From: Gossypium raimondii
Taxonomy: Eukaryota; Streptophyta; Magnoliopsida; Malvales; Malvaceae
Direction of reading: 5' to 3'
DNA: 64,000 nt
Assembly (NCBI RefSeq): GCF_025698545.1
Contig: NC_068569.1
Coordinates: 13,020,001 to 13,084,000 of the forward strand
Shown here: in pieces, positions 51,661-64,000 of the stretch
How the letters are laid out: each line of letters opens with the position of its first letter
Position numbering within the stretch: the first letter of the stretch is position 1
Made by a program: the position numbers and the translations under genes
Notes under the pieces: model-generated
The model's database searches: none
Told to the model about the DNA's origin: nothing
The model's input: only the letters and a program-made list of their open reading frames with translations

Positions 51661-53141
51661 ATGGCGATAACCTCAGCAGCTGCAGCAGTCCCAGCACTGT
51701 CTTCCCTCTCCCATCGAGCTCCAATTCCTTCCATTTCCTTCCTCTTCCCCGACTCCACCAGACCCTTTTCTCTTTCCCGCTCATTCCGCTCCTTTTCCCT
51801 CACTCCCCAAGCCAAAGCCTCAGACATCGAAATCTCCTTTTCCGACGACCTCAACCCCGAAGACGAAGCTGTCGCCTTTGACCCGCCAACACCCCCAGAA
51901 GGGTTCATCCCTCCACCTGCTTTCGACGATGGCCCCGAGGAAACCGAGGACGAAGTCGCCGCTGCCTATGAGGAGCTCTACGGCCCAGCCTACAGTGGGG
52001 TCTCCGTTCTAGGCAACGATGTTTATGTAATGGACTCTAAAGTGAAGAAAACGAGTGCATTTGGGAAAGTTACGAAAGAAAAGGTGAGGGATGGATTTGA
52101 GGAAAGAGTGGTTCAAGTTAGAAGAGTGACTAAAGTGGTTAAAGGTGGGAAACAACTTCATTTCAGGGCCATTGTTGTGGTTGGTGATAAGCAAGGGCAA
52201 GTTGGGGTTGGAGTTGGGAAAGCTAAGGAAGTCATTGCTGCCGTTCAGAAATCGGCTGTGAATGCTCGGAGGAATCTCATTACTATACCTATGACAAAGT
52301 ATTTGACTTTCCCACACCGGTAAGGAAGTTTAGTTCTTGCTTGGGAATGTTGTGTAATTTTTCTTTTTAACTGATGCAATGGGTCTTTCTCTTTGGGGTT
52401 GTTATAGTGAAAGAGAGAACTTTTTTTTTCTTGGGGGTATAAAAAGGATTTCTTTATGTTTAATTGAGGTTCCTTGAGTATTTGTTGCTCATTAATAGGA
52501 TAGTTTAATAGTGCTTTTCAGTTTAATCTTGTTGTTCTTTAACCTGGCCTTTTGGTTCCTTGTCCATGGATTATATGCAATTTGGTCAAGTTCTCTGTAG
52601 AACCTGAAAGGCACTAATTGGGGGCTTAAATGTAGCAAATATATCTGATGATGATGCTGTAACTGTTTTAATATCTATTGAGCCATCTAAGACTTGATGG
52701 ATTATTTGCTTTCCTAATATTGAAATGTAAACAAAAGATTTCATGTGGAAAAAACTTATCATCCCTATTTCAGATCACTCAGTAGGACATGTATATAATT
52801 CACTAGGAGCTGACTCCAATAAGCTTAATATTATGGTAAAGGAGGGATTCCAATATGCATTCAATTAATGTCACTGGAAAATGGCTGGCAGATCCGAGGG
52901 TGACTATGGGGCAGCTAAGGTGATGCTTAGACCTGCCGCACCTGGTACTGGAGTGATTGCAGGTGGTGCTGTGCGAATAGTTCTTGAAATGGCAGGTGTG
53001 GAGAATGCTTTGGGCAAACAACTTGGAAGTAAAAATGCCCTTAACAATGCCAGAGCTACAGTTGTTGCTGTGCAGAAAATGAAACAGTTCCGGGAGATTG
53101 CTCAAGAACGAGGAATCCCCATGGAAGAGTTGTGGAAGTGA
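51661..53141 (+). CDS. rps5: Plastid 30S ribosomal protein S5 (nuclear-encoded, uS5c)
   Basis: A component of the small subunit of chloroplast ribosomes, where S5 helps decoding fidelity near the mRNA entry. Two exons, 51661-52319 and 52892-53141, joined in an Arg codon, give 302 residues, close to the Arabidopsis protein (about 303). Residues 1 to about 55 are Ser/Ala/Pro-rich with few acids, a chloroplast transit peptide. An acidic plant-specific extension follows (about 60-120). The S5 N-terminal double-stranded-RNA-binding-like domain spans about 150-215 ([20 protein letters not shown], then [17 protein letters not shown]). The C-terminal domain from about 220 contains [20 protein letters not shown], the classic S5 signature, and ends PMEELWK. 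The gene lies head-on to the LUG-like gene and immediately downstream of LEC2. Confidence 0.96.
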
Positions 53142-54470
53142 TGGCCTTGGAAGCGTGCTTCATCTTTTCTCCTCGTGTTTTTCTGGGAATGTAGATTTAC
53201 GCAAGGCTTCGGTAGTGTAAGTTAACCCACTACAAGAAACAAGCAGCTCTTTTGTTGATTCTAATTGAAAATTTGTTTCCAATGAATGTTACTCTGGCTT
53301 TCTGAGCTTCAATTAGAAAGATTCAATTTTAGTTCCATACGTTCAATAATGTATGTCAAACTCAATTACTTGAGCACTTGCCATTTATCCTGATGCTAGC
53401 CGACATTCATTATATTGATTGCTTGGAAATGACATACTATTGTGAGTTCCAGCCCCTTGACTATCAATTTATCGAGCTTAGTGTACTGTCAGGTTTATCT
53501 AACATGAGCCAAGCTAAACTGGAAGATTGGCATCGCAGACTCTGTTCAATGGTAAAACCAGAAGCCATTAGCTGAAGCATAGCCACCATTAGCATGTCTA
53601 GATCAATTCCTTAAAAATAAGAGTAAGTGGCAATTTGCTTTATTCTCTGCCTTAATAGCTTCTGCTGAGCTTATCACAATTTATATTTGAGAACTGAATT
53701 GACCCCCAAAATTTTAAAATCTGTTTCAATTGCTGTTAGTTTGAGTTCCAAAGACTGCACTTTCCATTTTCATATTGTCTCTTGTGTTAAGCAAACTCTT
53801 AAATCTCTTAAACACTTTCAAGGTGCAAGTTATGTGGACTGCTAATGCTATTAAGAACCTTAAAAACTTGTAAATATAAACTACTGAGATTAGCTGTCCA
53901 GATTTATTCGCAGGAACTCAAACCATTAAAGGTTCCTGCTCAAGCATTGCTGAAGCTTATAGCAATGCAAAATTTAGCCCTTTTAAGAGCAATGAAACAA
54001 AGTAGAAACTCACTTACTGAAGCAGTTAAAAAAAATGAGGCAAAGAGCATGTGCAGTTGAAACCCTAACAGCCTAACTGGTGTATCAACATGGCTGTATT
54101 GCTGCAAATTGTAGACATATGTCATGATATCAAATCGATTTAATAGGGAATTGAAGGTCTATTTGATTTGATATAATGGTTAAATAAGAAAAATCATCCG
54201 AGTCCAAAAGTGCAGCCATCAAGAACATCGGGGGGGAAAAGCCCGTCATTTTATACTGCAGTTGTATTTCATTTTTTCTCTACCTTTGGTTGTAAATTAT
54301 TTAGCCTGTAGTTAAGATGTCTATCTATACTTTCAAAATTGCCACAAAAAAGGGCGCATCTTCAGCCCTGGTACTTTTTCTTGACTGTTCACCTTACCTG
54401 CAGTTGCCATTAGCTCCATTTTGAAATTGCTCTGTATGTACAAACAAGCAGATGCATGGAGAAGGATATT
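53142..54470. other. Interval between convergent rps5 and LUG-like genes
   Basis: Contains the 3' UTRs of both genes. Two short plus-strand frames (53378-53575 and 53845-54060) have a protein-like look, for example 'KVPAQALLKLIAMQNLALLRAM' before its final serines, and the second could begin at an acceptor-like 'tattcgcag' near 53912. No gene was recognised; they may be remnants of an old gene. Confidence 0.4.
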
Positions 54471-57400
54471 TCACTTCCATATCTTAACGCACTGATCATG
54501 ACTTGCGGAGGCAACCATTTCAGTCTGTAAACAATCTGCCAGCGAAGAAATTAGTCCCCTGTGTGCTTCAACTGTCCATGTTTTATTGCTCTCAACTGGA
54601 TTCCATAATTCCAGACACTGTTGATAAAAAACAATAATATTAATAAAGAGAAACAATGATGTATTAGTTGTTAAGATTGCAAAAGGATGACAAAAAGTGT
54701 GTAGATGGGGCCAAGACAACTTCAGCCTATTGGACTTAGCCAACCTTGTGTTTTCCACGTAACAACTAATGTTATTCTTATATTTTTCTTAACACCCCTT
54801 CCTCCACAAGAGGTTCACTTTACATTCTTATGTATATGTCGACACATGAAGACATGATAACATGTGTCTAAAACCCTCTTACAAGCTAACTAGTGATGTA
54901 GTTGCAAACTTATGAGAAACAAACAGTATTTGCTATAATATTCTGTATAATTGTCTTTACCTGGTAACCACCAATGACCAAGAGTTGTGAGTACCCTGGA
55001 TGAAATGTGCAGGACTGGAACTTGTTGCCTGTTGACCGCAATTCATGCAAGCATTCTCCGCCAGAGACTGACCACATTCGTGCACTGTCTTCACTGATGG
55101 AGGCAAAATACTTGCCACTAGGATCCCAGCAAATTGAAAGAACCTCTTTGTTATGCCCCTGAAAGAATATAACATTCGTTCAGATAGGCAAGGAGATAAA
55201 TGGACTTAGAAGCATGCAAGTTATAATTACATAGAAAGTGAATCAACCTTCAAACAGGATAGGGGCTTGTTAGTTTCAGCGTCAATTACATTCACAACAT
55301 TTCCCGAAGCAGTTGCAATCAACTTTCCTGGTCGAGGCTGGAACCGGACTTGTTTAGTAGCTGACTGCAGTCACCTCATAAGGAAATTGAGATAAGCATC
55401 AGTAAGGATTTGTTAGACAGCATAGAATTCTGATGGAGTAAGACCAGATGCAAGGCTATCATTAAAAGAGTCATGCCAGACAAAAAGAATAATTCGATGC
55501 TGGACTTCCTTTCAACACAATTCATTTTGTAGAAAACCACAAGGATGTAAAACTAGAGATTCTGAAAATGTCAATTTTAACCATTTCAATGTTTGTTAAG
55601 CATAAACTGTCGTTCAAGAAGTATGCTGAGCAGCAATGCATTGACAAGAAAGACTACTAGAGATGGAAGCATCTCCAAAATTCACAATCTAACAAAAGTT
55701 CTGGAGAAACTACGAAAAATAACATTTCCAATCTAAGTTAATGAAATTTCTTTTGGTACAATTACAGTATAGGGGAAGGGATGTCAATACCAAGATTTGA
55801 ACCTGGTTTTTGGGATGTCAACAGGGGAGCCTCAACCACTACTACAAATGGGTATTGGCAATCTAAATTATTAGTAAACTATGATGTTTTTGAGAAATTC
55901 TAATAGATATAAGGAACAGAATCCGACCTTAGAGACATGCACACAAGAACGTTGGTTGATATTCCATAATCGCATCTCATTATTACTATCACAGGAACAA
56001 AGGAGATCCGTCTTTCTAGGATGGAAATCTAATGACAAAACCTGTTCAGCATGCCCCACAAGCTTGAAAAGTGATTTGCTTGGCTGCAATGCAAAGAAAT
56101 GAAGACATATTGTCAAAAAGAAAATAAGTGCTGTGTACTAGTCTGCCCATCTATGCAACAAAAAGAGCCCTGCAGAGGACATTAATGATACAATAGCCTA
56201 TCTGCATTCTGAACAACCACGGAGAAATTTAGGTAATACTAAATGAATATCTGAAAAAGTTCCAAAGGAAAATTGTTACTTTGGCAGAATCCCATAGTTG
56301 GACAGTCTTGTCAAAAGACGATGTTGCAAATATGGTTGAACTTGGTCTAAAACGAACATCAGTAATGAGAAGGGAATGGCCCTCCGCAGTTCTGACAAAA
56401 TCGAGAGTTTCCATATTCCATATCAAGACCTGCCAGAAGAAAACTGTCATCAGAACTAAGCTTACATAAATAATTATGCGAACAAAAAGCTGCATTCCAG
56501 CTTAATACCACCTTCTTTTCATGCCCAGCACTAGCTAGTAACTTCCCATCTGATGAAAAATGGCAGCTCAAGACTTTGCTTTTGCATGAGTGAAGGCAAC
56601 TAACCTCTTCAAACGTGAAGCCTACACCAGTCATGACATATCATTTTATTACAGTTGTTTCAGTAATATCTCTAGCGTTATACTGCCACAAGTGCATCTT
56701 TGTGACAGAATTTCATATTATTATCTTTTACGAAGAATCACAAAATACACACACACACAATCTACACCAAGTTTGGTGGCGGACATCAGAGAAAGCTTTC
56801 ATTTTCCAACCTGATCAAAGGCTACAACCAAATATAGTCATCCCATGCTATTTAACAATTTTTCAGCAATATAACAAAGTTAAAGGAGAGCAAACTGCAG
56901 AGGCTGGAAAAGATTAACCATTACAAAGTCTTCTATTTCCATTGCATCGGTACCTAAGGAGAGCTGGAAATAATTTCTCTGTTAGTCCTAACAGAATTAC
57001 GGATTACCTTTATGTTCACTTTTATTAGATCTGTTAGAACGACTCCTTAAATTTGTGAAAGGAGTGCTTGTGTTATCAACATCATCATGATCATGGGACA
57101 GAAAAGAATCAACAGTGTCATCAACAGGTTTATTCTCCTCATCTTTGATATAACCCTGCAGATGAACATCCCATGAAGCAGGCAACAATTATGATGCAAA
57201 TAAAAGCAAAAAAGATCATACAGGAAGTATAGATCAAGCAATATGATGACATTGTCCATTGACATGGAATAAATCACTATGTATGTCACAGGTCAATGAC
57301 AGAGGAAACGCCATCAAAGCTTTCCCAAGTATTATGACATACCAATTTCTGATCTGCTGTTAGCGAGTTTGATAATTTCTTTTTCTTTCTGCCAGTCTGA

Positions 57401-59978
57401 TCAAAGAAAATATAATTATAAGAAGATATCGTACTATAACACACATAGACATATGCTTTACCAGGATTTTCAACCAAGATGGAGGAAGCATTAGCATTAA
57501 CGTTTAACATCAGCATCAGTACTAGTTTTCCTTAAGAATTACTTGCATACTACCTGCAGTTGCTGCAAAAGATTATATTGGTTTTGATGTTCTTCTGTTT
57601 GCACGGTTTGGGTATTCATCTGGTTCATCACCAATCACCAATCAGTCACTAATGAAGAAAAGAATCATGATCTTTTCTTTTTCCAGGGTCAAAGAGCTTC
57701 TAACAAGTTAAACCAATAAACACAATCATAAAAGTTTGAAGTTGCATGCAATTACTACTGAAGATCCCTTTTAATTCATGACTATCATGGTTTTTAACGT
57801 AGAGGTTGATTTTGAGAATATTAGCACACATATCGTAATGGGTCATAACATCTTACAGAGGAATGTAGAATACATCCTATCTTACAGAAAGTAAAATGAC
57901 TATAATGGTAAGCTTCAAAGAATAAACTGCTCAAAAGGTTTGTTTGTCACTGCTTTAACTGACCGGTCTGTTATTCTCAATTATTTCTGGCTTAGGAAGT
58001 ATCAGATTTTGATAACTGAATTTGCCAGAGCTTCCAGGAAAAGTAGGTGTCAGGTTTCTAGGCATAAGTGACAGCCCCTTATCTGATTTCTCTGGTTGAC
58101 ATTTCAAAATCTGAAATGGTTGCTGATAGTTTAGTGCCTGAAAGAGTAAATTTCAATTATATCCCAAAACAGGTAAGCTAGCTCAACTACAGAACTGCTA
58201 GTGGAACTTTAAGCACACTTCTATTTTACACTTGGCAGGACTTAATCTATGATACCAAAAAGAATAAAAGATTGGTGCTTGCAAGACTCCAACAAATATT
58301 AATTAACATGCCACTTACATCCAAAGCCCATCCACTCAGTGGTGCTGGGTCAATTGATTCATTCAACCCTGAAAAGATAAAGAACACAGGTTTGACATAT
58401 CTAGCATATATAATTACATTGCCAATAAAATAAAGTAAACCAAGGCCAATGCTGTGTGCATCTCAGGCTTGTCAAAATAAAGCAGATATACATAATTCAT
58501 CCCGTCTTGGATGAGTTCACATAAGTAAAAACTGCAAAGATCATCTGAGCGGATCAGATTTTTCAGCCTGAACTCAAATCAGAAAAAAGGCCAAGCTAAC
58601 CTGCAGCATGAGGCCAAGTTACTGGAAGTTTGCCTTCTAGTGCCTTATTGGGGGTGTTTGAATTTATAAGAATGTTACTCCCCAAGTTAGTGCCTTGACT
58701 TTGTTCCTGTAAAATGAAAATGCTTTTAACATTTAGAGAAATTAGCAACAATTCACTGGTCTTGTTAACAAAGTAAATAATTTAGAACCTACCCTCTTAG
58801 CTTGATGCTGAGCAAGATTTATTGGTTGTTGCAGAAGGCTGATACATGAAAAATTGTTAAGAGAAAAAAGAAGATATGAGAAACCATCCATTTACTATTG
58901 AAGCAAAATACCATTTACCGGAATGAATAATCATACAAACTTTCTCTATTACTTCAATTCATACTTTTTACCAATGGTCTAAAGTTTCTTAGTTTCAAAT
59001 TGCGGTGAATCTCGCAATATGTATCAAATGGGTGAAACACTTAATCTATTAAAAATCTCAGTTTTCATGCTATGTTTTGTTTTGGTGGAAGGGACATAAA
59101 GAAACCAAAGAGAATACGAATTGTTTGTCAATTACAAGAACCTTTAGTTCAATAAAACACAAATATAGATTACCTTGAACTGGCTACAAATGAGTTTGGG
59201 AGCCTCAGTTGATTAGTTTCAAGTAACTGCAGACTGGAATCAAAATATCTCGGAATAGGAACCTGTCGAGCCATTTGCTGATTTATCATCAATTGTGGCA
59301 GAAACATTGGACCAAAACTTTGTGATTGATCTTCCTTTATTTCAGACTGAGATATGAACAAAATGCACATAAGTTCATGAGGTTGCAATAAAACTAGAGC
59401 TCAACATAATCTCAAATTCCACAAATAGTCACCTTAGCAGAGGTACTTTCTGCCTCCCCTTGAAGCTTTGTTTGCCTAGCGGCAAAAATTTCATAAAATA
59501 GGGACCACCATTCTTGTAGGAACCCTTCGGGAGAATCAATCACTGAAAACATGACCCCTCTTCTCCGATCAACAAATCACACCATTTATAAAGCAAATGT
59601 TAAATTTTAAAATAAACTCAAAAACATAAAAAGGGTAAGAGGAAACTCCTGATGTTTTTATGCATTAATGATAAAATTCAGAATAAACCTCGCATAAAGA
59701 AGAAACAGAACACCCATTTAGAAGAATTAGACCAATTGATTGATTAATCTTTGTTCTTGCAGACAGATAACAGAAACATAAAGGTACATTGATATTGATC
59801 TACATATGGATGTGAGCTTAATCATATAACCTTCAAGATATTTCATATGTGAAATAAAAAATATATGCTAAGCATTTCAACATCGAGAATTATCTACTAA
59901 AAACTGTAGAATCAGTCATCAGGAGATAAATTTATATGATTAAAAAAAGCAGAAGGAAAATTGAAGAAAATTACGAAT

Positions 59979-60009
<31 letters not shown>

Positions 60010-60311
60010 CTCATACCAACTGGTCGGTTAGATATGCCGGCCTCTTCTCTGAATAGTGCAGCAGTCTCATGCATATTCTTCTTCACCAAGTAATCGTGCA
60101 AATAAAGGTCCAGCCTTTGTCCCCTCAAATCAAACAAACATAACTTCAAAATATAATTGATAAAACAAAACACAAGCAGAAAAAAAAAATCGAAAAAGCA
60201 TAAAAACCCACAATCATGACAATGCCAAGGACACCCTTGAGCAAAAAGAAAAGAAAAAAGAAGAGCTCACATTTTCCCAGCATCCCAACAATCCTCCTCC
60301 TCCTCCGCCAT
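54471..60311 (-). CDS. LEUNIG-like transcriptional co-repressor (LUFS/LisH + WD40)
   Basis: A nuclear Groucho/TLE-type co-repressor of 650 residues in 17 exons (5' to 3'): 60271-60311, 60017-60123, 59433-59542, 59174-59346, 58793-58838, 58601-58706, 58319-58368, 57964-58137, 57554-57619, 57343-57396, 57008-57155, 56512-56621, 56280-56429, 55928-56083, 55248-55364, 54961-55158, 54471-54617. All are GT-AG and phases agree throughout. Residues 1-86 form the LUFS/LisH dimerisation module ([35 protein letters not shown]). Residues 87-358 are a Gln/Asn/Ser-rich linker with a basic KKKK patch and an acidic '[10 protein letters not shown]' motif. Residues 359-650 are a WD40 propeller ([42 protein letters not shown], ending [13 protein letters not shown]). 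LUG-type proteins work with SEUSS adaptors. It is shorter than LUG (about 931) or LUH (about 787) and its N-terminal module is divergent, so it is probably a separate clade. Confidence 0.93.
59982..60009 (+). repeat. (AG)n microsatellite in LUG-like intron 2
   Basis: About 14 AG units next to the splice donor of exon 2 (minus-strand donor at 60016). On the transcript strand it reads as a CT-rich run 6 bases after the donor. Confidence 0.9.
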
Positions 60312-62617
60312 GATTACTTTCAATAAGAACAAACAAAGCCTTCACTTTCACTATAAAAAAAAAAAACCAAGCCAATAATTGAAAAAGAAAAAAGAAAGTC
60401 AAAGCAAGAATGGGTATAATTGTTTGAGCACAGAAATAAAGAAACGATGAAAACAAGAGCAGGCAGACAAAGATTAAGGCCTTTTAAGGAGTAGTGAGAA
60501 AAGAAGCGTATGGGAGTGGAGAGAGGAGAATTGATATTGGATACCCAGAAGCAGTGGCAGCTAAGTAAGCAGCGAAAGTGACAGTGCCATGCAAATGAGA
60601 AGGAGAATCGAAATTGAATGAATTAAATAGGCCGCTAACAAACAAATTTGGCTTTTTCTATAGATACTGAGAAAGACCCTTATTTTTATGTGTAGGCCTA
60701 AGGCCTTCCATGCCAAGGTCGTCGAGGAAAGCGTGTGGGTGTGGTGGACCCTTAAACCCTTTTGGCTTCTGGTCAAGAATATATATATTTTTTGTTTCTT
60801 TATAAAACTGAAATGAAAAAAGCACACAACTTTTATTTGAAAAGGGGTTAGATTCTTTTTCAGCAGCCTTACATGGAAGTTTGATTTCTGATTTCTTTCC
60901 TTTCTTTAGGGTTTTTATTAATAAAATTTCAAAAACTTGGCATCTATACATGGTAAATGTAGAGTGTTGTTAGTGAATAAGAAAGATGTTTGGGGAAAAG
61001 TTATTGTCTAACAATGATGAATCCTTCTTAAATTTAATCTGGTGATAACCTAAAACAAACTTATCAACATTACTACCCATCTCCCATTTTATTTTCTAAA
61101 TAAATTACTTTTTGGTACTAATTTCTTATTACTGTTTAATATAAATCTAAACACTATTATAAATAATTAGGAGTAGATATAATAAAATAAATATCTATAT
61201 ATATTAGACCAAGGTTTTTGTTGCAAGTTTAAATTTCATCATGCTTAATTGCAATATATAAATCTTTAGCCCCATAATGTACATATATCATATAATTTCT
61301 TTTCAATTATTCGTCCATTATGATTTTGTATTAGTTTAGCTCAGAAATATATATTATTTGTAATAGTAAAATTCAAAAAGAAAAGTTATTTAAATATCTA
61401 TTTTTTCTAATAAAAATAATATCGTACCAATAAATATTGGGTGCAGATAAAACTTGAGTTCGAACTTTAAAAATATGTTAAAAGTCATAACCACTAATTT
61501 TAAAAAAATTCATAGACCACAAAATGAAGAAAGAAGATAAATTAATTGTACTAAAACAAAGTAATGATCATTATTCATTATTAAACATTCCGATACTTTT
61601 TATTAATAAAGATTAAGGAAATCAAAATAAAATTTTATTAAAATAAATCTATACAATCAAAATCAAAATTCATTAAAAGAACTAATAAATGAATCGAAAA
61701 TTCAAAAATTAACCAAACTGATATCATCCTACCAAGAATGGAGATTATTCTTATTCTTTCCCCAGTAAGTTGATCACTTAATAAATCTTGAAGAAATTAA
61801 AAATGGGTATGAATTAGTTTATAAATTCTTTTTGGGCAAGATTGAAAGCAATTGTTGTGTTTGTGGGGATTAAAGCAATCAGAATTCATGGGTTATCTAC
61901 TTCTTCAATTTGGTATGATCACTTAATTAGTTATTTTCAGAATTGAGGTATATTTCCTCCTCACTCTCAATTTCGACTATTTTTTTATCGAAAACTTGTT
62001 TAAAGTGGGATTTTTATGGATGAAAATGAAATAAGTTTAAAGAGATGGAAGATAAAAAGAGGGAAATGAGTTGCAAAAAAATAAGAAAGAAGAGAGGTCG
62101 CAGAGATGATAATATTGTATTAAGTGTTACGGGTACGAGTAGAAATACAACTCTAAGCCTAAATTGTCTGGAATTGAATTCCAAATTGAGCAATCAGCAT
62201 GAGATTGCAAGGGCGTGAGCCGCTCTATTCATTTGTCGTTATCAACCACACGCCCTTTCAGCGCATTTGTTATCAAATTTTATATTTATTCCTTTATACC
62301 TTTAAATTACTTGTCTTTAATAATAATTTATTTCTATATTTCATAAAAGATATTGCTCTGTTTGATAATTGGTTGATTGTAGATTGTAATCAACTAATTT
62401 TATTAAATGGTTTAACCAATTGATTCTATTAACAGTTTACTTAAAAGTGTTTAGTAAAATTTAACTGATACTAAATCATTACCCCATACAAGTGAGAAAA
62501 TCAATACACTTAGCTAATAAAATATTAGAGACAGAATAAGGCGAAACATCAAAAACATGTTGATTGGGTGGGAGCTTCATCATTCCATCCACCATTTGCT
62601 ATATGGGTAATCTTAAT
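60312..62617. promoter_or_regulatory. Upstream region of the LUG-like gene and AT-rich intergenic DNA
   Basis: The first few hundred bases (minus-strand leader and promoter) are purine-rich on the plus strand. From about 61000 the DNA is very AT-rich and no gene is seen. Confidence 0.4.
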
Positions 62618-63559
62618 TAAGGGTGTTTAAACGGTCGATTCAGTTATTAATTAAATCAAACTATTATTAATCGAACTAATCGAATTGTATAATCTTTTAA
62701 TTGTCAATTAAATCAATTTTTTTTCAAAAAATTTAGTTGATTTGAAATATTTCGATTAATTCGATCGGTTAACCGAATTAATCGAAATTTATATAATTTT
62801 CTTTTGGTTAAAACAAGTATAAAACATATCAAAAAATATATTAAAATTAACTAAAACATATGTTTTTGTCTTGAAAATTAACCGAATTAACTGAAATTTT
62901 ATGTCTTGAAACACTACATAATTAAAAATACTACATAAGTCTTGAAATTAACACATGATATTATTTTTAAAGTTTAATTAATTACGATTTGAACCGAATT
63001 AACCAATAATCGAAATTCCAAAAATCTGTTGAGTATGGCTTTATTTTAGTCAAATTTGAGAAATAATCATTCAGTTAAACTCTGTTTATTTGTTTCAATC
63101 AAACTCTAATTAGTCTAGATTATTTTATTATTATTTGACCTATGAATTTAGCCTATAAATAGGCTATTTTACAACATTAGAAAATACAACCATTAGAGAT
63201 TAGAACTCATAACACATTTAGAGAATTTTGTGTTTACGTTTTGAGGATCCTTTGTTTTCAGGTTTTCAGGGTTTAATTTTATCTTCATCTTTTGTACTCT
63301 TCGTTCTTTTCTCATTATAATAAAATTATCTTTGCATGTGGTTTTTTATCTTCTTTTGAGGGGTTTTTCCATGTTAAATTTGTGTGTTCAATTTTTCAAT
63401 TTATTCTGCTATTTTTTTTACTTGTTGCTTAATCGGATTGATCTCCAACAAAATTATTAATCAATCTCCGACCGAACTAAGTTCAATCACCGATCGATTA
63501 ACTGAATTAGATAGATTCAGTCAATTAATTTAATTTTAACTAAAGTTTGAACACCCCTA
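62618..63559. mobile_element. hAT-like MITE with ends TAAGGGTGTTTAAAC / GTTTGAACACCCCTA
   Basis: Outer ends are inverted repeats of the 'aggggtgttcaaac' type, and the subterminal parts hold many 'cgattaaccgaattaatcg' motifs, a pattern common to non-autonomous hAT repeats. Flanking 8-mers (aatcttaa and aaacttga) agree at 6 of 8 bases, so the duplication is eroded. It is interrupted by the solo LTR at 63027-63450, which leaves about 510 bp of its own sequence. Confidence 0.6.
63027..63450 (+). mobile_element. Copia-type solo LTR, 424 bp, nested in the MITE
   Basis: Starts TGTTGAGTATGG and ends GATCTCCAACA, with inverted TGTTG...CAACA ends. Flanks aaatc (63022-63026) and aaatt (63451-63455) match at 4 of 5, an aged target duplication. 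A TATA box sits in the palindrome GCCTATAAATAGGC (63151-63164), with a likely polyadenylation signal (aataaaatt) near 63318. No internal genes. The TGTTG/CAACA ends favour copia. Confidence 0.7.
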
Positions 63560-64000
63560 AAACTTGACAAAATAGCCAGTAATCAGTTTACCTTAATTCA
63601 AAACCAAATAAATGTAGGAATCATAAAACATACTAAATATGTTTTCATTATTGAAAATAATTTTTATTTATTAATTGTGTTTTGCATTTTCCAAAGAATA
63701 AATATAATTTTAAAAATTAAAACAAAAAAATCTTTTTTTTAAAACCAGATTCTTAATTTTGGAGTTTAGATAAGTTTCTCATTTTTTAATAAGGAATCAA
63801 TGATGAAGGAGAAAATTGTTTAAAACTCACATCTGAAAGAGAGATTAACTAAAAATTTTGAATACAAATGATTTATCATTTTACTTATAATTTAATTTAA
63901 TTATATTAATACTTTTTTTATATAATGAGTGTTGATCTCACATCCTATGTCTAGATTCAGAGTCGTGGTATATATGTGATAGTGATTTATTCCTGCTAAG
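63560..64000. other. Right edge: AT-rich intergenic DNA
   Basis: No gene or repeat structure recognised up to the end of the window. Confidence 0.4.

Noticed and set aside
51636..51908. Antisense frame over rps5 exon 1
   Set aside because: It is a shadow of the Ser/Pro-rich transit peptide codons on the opposite strand.
52640..52720. C/D-box snoRNA in the rps5 intron (tgatgatg present)
   Set aside because: A box C-like motif occurs, but no box D (CTGA) follows at a suitable distance and no terminal stem is visible.

Overview
This is a stretch of plant nuclear DNA. The genes have many introns with GT-AG borders, the encoded families are angiosperm (Dof, Alfin-like PHD, LEC2-type B3, LEUNIG-type WD40, LRR receptor kinase, plastid ribosomal protein S5), and the intergenic DNA is AT-rich with solo LTRs and MITE-like elements. 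The protein sequences are eudicot. The two large solo LTRs begin TGTAA(C/T)ACCCC and carry a degenerate 'cacggccgtgt' region, which I associate with cotton (Gossypium, Malvaceae). The genus is inference.

Layout. 177-5756 (+) is the 3' part of a leucine-rich-repeat receptor kinase of the HPCA1/At5g49760 type. A 2.5 kb solo LTR (6805-9315) separates it from a complete 5-exon START lipid-binding gene (11843-13650, +). Next is a complete Alfin-like PHD-finger gene (16298-20781, +) whose large intron holds a hAT-type MITE with an exact 8-bp target duplication. The gene-poor interval 20782-32529 has a 1.1 kb solo LTR, a decayed LINE RNase H fragment, a 2.8 kb solo LTR with exact 5-bp target duplications, and a fold-back element. 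Two Dof zinc-finger genes point toward each other (32530-33763, + and 43732-44691, -) across about 10 kb with several small MITE-like elements.

The right part is gene-dense: a complete LEC2-like B3 regulator of embryogenesis (49076-51327, +), only 333 bp upstream of a gene for plastid ribosomal protein S5 (51661-53141, +), then a 17-exon, 650-residue LEUNIG-like co-repressor (54471-60311, -). The last 3.7 kb holds a MITE-like element interrupted by a small copia-type solo LTR.

The genes do not form a pathway; this is an ordinary euchromatic neighbourhood rich in transcription regulators. Exon coordinates were placed by reading splice sites, keeping phase and comparing with remembered family sequences. 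Every joined exon series keeps an open frame to a stop. The least expected items are a decayed nuclear copy of plastid atpB (about 14835-15050), the altered cysteine spacing in the HPCA1-like ectodomain, the short divergent LEUNIG-like protein, and the nested transposon remnants. I saw no tRNA, rRNA, CRISPR array or novel gene system.
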